Shown piece after piece: positions 6,392-9,386 of a DNA stretch of 9,386 bases. A program made the translations under genes and the position numbers. The notes beneath the pieces were generated by a model, which was given only the letters and a program-made list of their open reading frames with translations, searched no databases and was not told the origin of the DNA. Source of the DNA: Bacilli bacterium (GTDB taxonomy: Bacteria; Bacillota_I; Bacilli_A; ML615J-28; CAG-698); the NCBI GenBank assembly GCA_016296945.1, contig JAEDHQ010000061.1, positions 1 to 9,386 of the forward strand, read 5' to 3'. Numbering within the stretch: the first letter of the stretch is position 1; the number at the start of each line of letters is the position of its first letter.

Positions 6392-7174
6392 ATGTTAGCG
6401 ATCATAATCTTAGAAGATAATATTAATGAGAGAAAACTCATTCAACAAATGATTGAAAACAGAATTCAAATAAATTCGACCCCATATCCTTATGATGCAC
6501 AAGTTGTCCTCAGTACCGGAAAGCCACAAAGTGTCTTAAACTACATTACAGAACATAAAGATTTTAATTTCCTAGCCTTTTTAGATATTGATCTCAAAAC
6601 TGACTTAGATGGAATTGAAGTTGCTAGTCGTATTAGAAATATTGGTATTTTTAGCCAAATAGTTTTTGTTACCGCAGATGCTACAGCACTACGTCTCACA
6701 ATTGAACGCCATGTTGAGCCCTTAGATTACATCACTAAAGATGCAACTCCTGAACAGATTAAGCAAAAAATATACAATACCATTGATACAGCATATAAAA
6801 GGTATCACATATCACTTAAATCTACGATGCGTACAAAGTATTTTACTTATACCAAGATAAAAAACTTTATTGAAAAAATTCCTTTAAATGAAGTATTTTA
6901 TCTCAGCATTCAACAGAAAAAATATAAAACCTTGCGTGTATACACAAAGAATAAGATTTTTGATTGCATTGGGACTCTTAAAGACTATGAAAAAAGATAC
7001 TCTAGCTTGGTTTTGGCAGATCGTCAAAGTTTAATAAATCTAGAAACCGTTCAAAATTACGATGAAAAAAATGGAATTGTTTATTTTAATAAAACAACTT
7101 CACATTCTGTAGCTGTACGACGTAGACGCACAATTATGCTCAAGTTAAAAGAAAATACACATGATGATAGTTAA
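6392..7174 (+). CDS. LytTR-family response regulator (AgrA/PlnC-like)
   Basis: This 260-residue regulator would be phosphorylated by the upstream kinase and bind repeat operators. The receiver domain spans about 1-130, with Glu8/Asp9, probable phospho-acceptor Asp65 in FLDIDL, Thr94 (VFVTAD) and Lys116 (ITKDA). The C-terminal LytTR DNA-binding domain spans about 145-252 and ends in a basic AVRRRRTIMLKLK stretch. AGGAGG at 6374-6379 lies 12 nt before the ATG, and the gap to the kinase stop is 4 bp, so the two genes form one operon. The repeat pair at 4991-5020 is its likely target. Lengths and motifs are normal. No clear terminator follows; group II intron debris begins shortly downstream. Confidence 0.93.
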   Translation: MLAIIILEDNINERKLIQQMIENRIQINSTPYPYDAQVVLSTGKPQSVLNYITEHKDFNFLAFLDIDLKTDLDGIEVASRIRNIGIFSQIVFVTADATALRLTIERHVEPLDYITKDATPEQIKQKIYNTIDTAYKRYHISLKSTMRTKYFTYTKIKNFIEKIPLNEVFYLSIQQKKYKTLRVYTKNKIFDCIGTLKDYEKRYSSLVLADRQSLINLETVQNYDEKNGIVYFNKTTSHSVAVRRRRTIMLKLKENTHDDS

Positions 7175-7199
7175 TCGTTTTAGTTAAGAAAAAAGATTA

Positions 7200-7296
7200 A
7201 TCAGACAAACTCAAGCTGTAATAGAGCAGCGGGAGAATTACTCTCGTCTCTCATTGCACCGGACGTACGGTTCCGTATCCGTCGCTACATTTGTAA
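7200..7296 (-). mobile_element. 3' RNA end of a group II intron, with domain V-like hairpin
   Basis: On the minus strand, just after the maturase stop, 7285-7256 folds into a hairpin in which ACGGATACGG pairs with CCGTACGTCCGGT, leaving a two-base CG bulge. That shape and the CGTACG bulge region are those of group II domain V. GC-rich inverted sequence follows toward 7200, where domain VI would lie. The exact 3' junction cannot be fixed without an empty site. Confidence 0.6.
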
Positions 7297-7695
7297 TTAT
7301 CTACGAGCTAAATAATATGCCCACGGATCGACCAATCCTGGTCGATCCGCTTTCTTTATCCCCAAGACTTTGGGACTAAGCAGAAAGCTAATGACATTGC
7401 CTGTACTTCTTTTATACCAACCTAATCTCATATTAGCGGCTTTATGAATATCTTTATTACTAAAGTTACGCTTTAACGTTTGGTTAATCCGCATCAATTT
7501 GGCGTATATTTTTCTTGAGTGCCTCCATTGTTTGATGATTACTACCCGAACCTTATGCCCTAACCACTGACTGAATTGAGTCATAAATACTTTTATGCCA
7601 CCAATACAAAAGGAGTTGATCCAGCCTTTAACTTGATCTACAGTCTCATCTATCATTTGATCTAACCGGATTTTTTGTACATAGACTTTGGAAAC
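7297..7695 (-). pseudogene. C-terminal fragment of group II intron reverse transcriptase/maturase
   Basis: The frame encodes only the maturase (X) end of an intron reverse transcriptase; an ATG at 7656 would give 119 residues. The pattern is RGW-like (VKGWINSF), then LGHKVRVVIIKQWRH, typical of the basic thumb/X region (IRRRLRxxxWKQWK), then NMRLGWYKRSTGN and LGIKKADRPGLVDPW. A full intron-encoded protein has 400-600 residues, so the polymerase domain and its YADD site are missing. In frame, the reading stays open only to 7695, where a TGA blocks it. No ribosome site precedes the ATG. The domain V-like hairpin directly downstream confirms orientation. This is an inactive remnant beside the regulator operon; it shows past mobile-element traffic at this locus. 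Confidence 0.8.
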
Positions 7696-7813
7696 TCACT
7701 AGCCACTTCTTTCACCCATAGCGTCACTGCTAACGGTTTGTAGCTCACTATATTTGGCGACAACTATCCATGGGTCCAAACTTTCATTGGACTAGATAAA
7801 TGTCATACCCTAA
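7696..7813. other. stretch without a recognised gene
   Basis: All frames here are broken by stops or short. One minus-strand frame overlapping the maturase fragment reads protein-like for about 30 codons (including TLWVKEVASEFPKS) but has no start or family I recognise. It is probably decayed intron or insertion-element sequence. Confidence 0.4.
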
Positions 7814-7938
7814 AATAAAAAAAGCCGACGAAAACCAAGATTACTCTTAAGATTAACTTGATCGTAGTCAGCTTTAAACTCCATTTGGTTTGGAAATAAA
7901 CCCCTTGAAGGGAACTTACCCTTCCCTTCTTGGTTTTA
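7814..7938 (-). ncRNA. structured inverted-repeat element, possible small RNA
   Basis: Several complementary segments lie together. AAAACCAAG (7831-7839) matches CTTGGTTTT (7929-7937) perfectly. GAAGGGAA (7907-7914) pairs with TTCCCTTC (7922-7929), and GGTTT (7887-7891) with AAACC (7898-7902). On the minus strand AAGCTGAC (7874-7867) pairs with GTCGGCTT (7829-7822, one G-U) and runs into T7, like a terminator. A TATACT at 7943-7938 could be its -10. A minus-strand RNA of roughly 115 nt is possible. It might instead be an insertion-element end, or a leader of the plus-strand gene at 7966. No known RNA family is recognised. Confidence 0.33.
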
Positions 7939-7965
7939 GTATATCCTAATGCGGAGATTATCACA

Positions 7966-8085
7966 GTGAAAAAGCCTACGGTAAAAATTGAAGTAACTAA
8001 AAATAATAAAAAAGAAATGATTACAGATGCCCTTGGCTGGCTCGCTGTTTTACTTATTATTGGATTTTTAATTTGGAAATTCTAG
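7966..8085 (+). CDS. small single-pass membrane peptide (39 aa)
   Basis: A GTG-started frame with CGGAG at 7952-7956, 9 nt upstream, encodes 39 residues. The first 20 are polar and basic (MKKPTVKIEVTKNNKKE). The rest is a hydrophobic helix, ALGWLAVLLIIGFLIWKF (22-39), running to the C-terminus. A perfect terminator follows, so it is a self-contained transcription unit, which supports its being real. It sits just upstream of the Rgg-type regulator in the same orientation. Possible roles are a peptide signal, a toxin-like or immunity peptide, or a regulatory membrane microprotein. It is longer than typical Rgg partner peptides and the tail is a full membrane span, so a signal role is only a guess. 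I do not recognise a family. Confidence 0.62.
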   Translation: MKKPTVKIEVTKNNKKEMITDALGWLAVLLIIGFLIWKF

Positions 8086-8103
8086 CACAGATAATTACTA
8101 GCA

Positions 8104-8127
8104 GACTCTCATATGAGAGTCTTTTTT
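8104..8127 (+). terminator. intrinsic terminator after the 39-aa peptide gene
   Basis: GACTCTC (8104-8110) pairs with GAGAGTC (8115-8121) over an ATAT loop, followed by T6 (8122-8127). It ends the small-peptide unit 19 bp after its stop and separates it from the regulator gene. Confidence 0.88.
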
Positions 8128-8130
8128 GTA

Positions 8131-8143
8131 CTTTGATTCAAAA
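8131..8143 (+). repeat. 13-bp repeat, copy 1 (upstream of rgg-like gene)
   Basis: CTTTGATTCAAAA here recurs exactly at 9259-9271, so copies flank the regulator gene. This copy includes a TTGATT that could serve as a -35 for the regulator. A chance match of this length in AT-rich DNA is possible. Confidence 0.35.
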
Positions 8144-8177
8144 TTAAACTAACTTAAATGCCTAAAGGAGAGACAAA

Positions 8178-8999
8178 ATGAAGATCTCGGAAGCACTGAA
8201 GAAATACAGACAAGAACTAGCACTATCACAAAAGGAATTTATTCAGGACATCATCTCTCCATCTCAATATTCCAGAATAGAAAATGGAACACAAGAAATA
8301 AATTTATCTACTGCACTATTGCCACTTACAGCCAACCACATCAACGTAACTGAATTTATTGATGAAGTTCTGCCTGACTACAATAATGACGATGAAAATA
8401 TACCGCAAGACATTTTAGCTACAAAAGTAATGGCAGCATATTACAACAACGATGTTGACCAGCTGAAGAATTTACTTAATAAAATAAATAAATTGCATAA
8501 TGTTCAAGATCTTAAATTAAGAACTAATCTTGCAATCATTTATCTAGAACAAAAAGAAAAACAAATCACCCCTGCTCTTAAAAAGCAGATCATAAACGAA
8601 TTTATCAAACGAGACAATTGGACCGAAAGTACAACTACCCTTCATTTACTAGAACAATCAATGTTGGTATTCGATTTCGATCAAATTTCTTTATTAATGA
8701 ATTCCATTTTTAAACGATATGAAAACATTCAAGAACAAAACTTTTTAATCCAAGACAGAGTTGGTGGTATTTGCATTAACTATTTGTATGTTTGTTACCA
8801 GAATAAAAACAAGACTCAAGCTAAAAAGGCCTTTAATCTTTTAGCTAAACTACCTACAACACCAGAGTTATTCATCTACCAACTTTTAATCAAGTATTAT
8901 AAATGCTTATTTGCAAGTGATTTTTCTAAGGCAAAAGAAGTAAAAGACATTTTAAGTACATACAGCTTGGCTAACCTAGCAAAGAATCTGCCCTACTAA
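8178..8999 (+). CDS. Rgg/GadR/MutR-family transcriptional regulator
   Basis: A 273-residue cytoplasmic regulator close to the usual 280-290 of Rgg proteins. The N-terminal helix-turn-helix spans about 1-60: a Ser-Gln-rich first helix (ALSQKEFIQDI) and the recognition part SPSQYSRIENG (28-37). The remaining ~210 residues are helical and repeat-like, matching the Rgg C-terminal domain that in other members binds short hydrophobic peptides. AAAGGAG lies 7 nt before the ATG. It forms its own unit after the terminator at 8104-8127. Its target is unknown; candidates are the 39-aa peptide gene upstream, the small damaged gene downstream, or the lanthipeptide operon. MutR-type regulators do control some lantibiotic operons, but nothing in the sequence ties it to this one. 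Confidence 0.88.
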   Translation: MKISEALKKYRQELALSQKEFIQDIISPSQYSRIENGTQEINLSTALLPLTANHINVTEFIDEVLPDYNNDDENIPQDILATKVMAAYYNNDVDQLKNLLNKINKLHNVQDLKLRTNLAIIYLEQKEKQITPALKKQIINEFIKRDNWTESTTTLHLLEQSMLVFDFDQISLLMNSIFKRYENIQEQNFLIQDRVGGICINYLYVCYQNKNKTQAKKAFNLLAKLPTTPELFIYQLLIKYYKCLFASDFSKAKEVKDILSTYSLANLAKNLPY

Positions 9000-9093
9000 T
9001 TTCATATTTGCAATTGCATCCCTTTTATCCAAAAACAAAGACAACGCCACTAATCCAGCCGATAATTTAACTAAAAAGCTGGTGGTGAATAAC
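9000..9093. other. intergenic, nothing recognised
   Basis: Short spacer after the Rgg-type gene. It has no convincing terminator, RNA or reading frame with a ribosome site. Confidence 0.4.
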
Positions 9094-9251
9094 ATGCATG
9101 ATAGAACCGCAAAATCGACAGAATCATTCTACCCATCGAAGCAATCTACTGCGTCTGGTTAATTATCACTCTAGTTCTTAACTTTAAATTATTTGCGTAC
9201 TCGATTGATGCCCAATTTGTCCTCATAACTTTGTTTTATCTTTTTAATTGA
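9094..9251 (+). pseudogene. probable frameshifted small membrane-protein gene
   Basis: An ATG at 9094 opens MHDRTAKSTESF and stops after 22 codons. In another frame, 9105-9251 is open and reads strongly hydrophobic: DRIILPIEAIYCVWLIITLV, then LNFKLFAYS and FVLITLFYLFN before TGA. That frame has no ATG, GTG or TTG. Adding one A to the A4 run at 9111-9114 would join the two into a coherent 52-residue protein beginning MHDRTAKIDRIILP with two membrane segments. I therefore read it as a small gene broken by a single-base loss, or a sequencing error. Only a weak GGTGG precedes the ATG. The long open frame could be chance. No family is recognised; it lies downstream of the Rgg-type gene. Confidence 0.35.
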
Positions 9252-9269
9252 ATCAACTCTTTGATTCAA
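9248..9269. repeat. perfect 9-bp inverted repeat
   Basis: TTGAATCAA (9248-9256) and TTGATTCAA (9261-9269) are perfect complements with a CTCT loop. No T-run follows on either strand, so it is not a standard terminator. Its right arm overlaps the second copy of the CTTTGATTCAAAA repeat (9259-9271), also seen upstream of the Rgg-type gene. It could be a protein-binding site. Confidence 0.5.
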
Positions 9270-9300
9270 AAACATCATAAAAATAAATAATATTCAAACT

Positions 9301-9330
9301 AAAAAAGAGTTCTCTTCACGAGAACTCTTT
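9301..9330 (-). terminator. bidirectional intrinsic terminator
   Basis: AAAGAGTTCTC (9304-9314) pairs with GAGAACTCTTT (9320-9330) across a 5-nt loop. On the minus strand it ends in a T6 run (9306-9301), two bases after the stop of the gene entering from the right. It can also act on plus-strand transcripts, with a weaker T tract. Confidence 0.88.
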
Positions 9331-9331
9331 C

Positions 9332-9386
9332 TTATTCGCCCCATTCGCTCTTTAGCCATTCCATTGCTAAATTAAACCAATGAGCT
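9332..9386 (-). CDS. C-terminal end of a gene entering from the right
   Basis: On the minus strand the last 17 codons of a gene read AHWFNLAMEWLKSEWGE and then TAA at 9334-9332. The tryptophan-rich, acidic ending looks like real protein, and the terminator just downstream supports a gene end here. The rest lies outside the window, so no function can be given. Confidence 0.62.
   Translation of the reverse strand, partial: AHWFNLAMEWLKSEWGE

Noticed and set aside
7175..7197. TTAATC / GATTAA inverted repeat as terminator of the regulator gene
   Set aside because: The loop is long, the stem only six AT-rich pairs, and no T-run follows.
7696..7813. Protein-like minus-strand frame with TLWVKEVASEFPKS
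   Set aside because: It has no start, no ribosome site and no recognised family, and it is out of frame with the maturase fragment; chance or decayed sequence cannot be told apart.
7813..7884. 24-codon minus-strand frame (ATG at 7884) within the folded element
   Set aside because: No ribosome site at a workable distance, and its sequence is explained by the hairpin and T-run.
1..9386. CRISPR array, tRNA or rRNA gene
   Set aside because: No regularly spaced repeats, cloverleaf or ribosomal RNA sequence was seen on either strand.

Overview
The window is AT-rich, low-GC Gram-positive DNA with strong AGGAGG-type ribosome sites and intrinsic terminators. The gene content (Rgg-type regulator, plantaricin-like LytTR two-component system, group II intron remnant) suggests a Lactobacillus or close relative. 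That placement is inference from style; no marker gene is present.

Left half, minus strand (about 1-4960): a compact class III lanthipeptide operon. In transcription order it holds a 56-aa precursor (4746-4916), an intrinsic terminator (4711-4744), a second 50-aa peptide (4538-4690) joined by an ATGA overlap to an ABC exporter (start at 4541), a three-domain LanKC synthetase (305-2821), and a third 58-aa peptide (110-286). All three peptides were found by hand reading. Each carries one Cys, in the core signature S-x-[IM]-S-[VI]-[LMF]-C: SNISVLC, SHISIMC and SNMSIFC. This is the Ser-x2-Ser-x2-Cys pattern used to make labionin or lanthionine rings. Each also has a leader box [AI]-L-x-[LIF]-[QE] (ALGLQ, ILMIE, ILDFE) like the ILxLQ box of class III leaders. 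The operon may continue past the left edge.

Centre, plus strand (5083-7174): an AgrC-like membrane histidine kinase and an AgrA/PlnC-like LytTR response regulator, 4 bp apart. The divergent gap holds two 9-bp direct repeats (AGCGTTAAA / AGCGTCAAA) separated by 12 bp, the usual geometry of a LytTR operator, between the first precursor and the kinase. No separate pheromone gene is visible, so a modified lanthipeptide may be the signal.

Right part (7200-9386): the 3' end of a broken group II intron (maturase C-terminus plus a domain V-like hairpin, minus strand), a structured inverted-repeat stretch that may be a small RNA, a 39-aa membrane peptide gene with its own terminator, an Rgg-family regulator, a probable frameshifted small membrane-protein gene, a terminator, and the last 17 codons of a minus-strand gene entering from the right.

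Proposed working: the kinase and regulator sense a peptide outside the cell and activate the precursor promoter. The terminator after the first precursor favours its expression over the rest of the operon. LanKC phosphorylates, dehydrates and cyclises the precursors, and the ABC protein exports them. No leader protease is visible.
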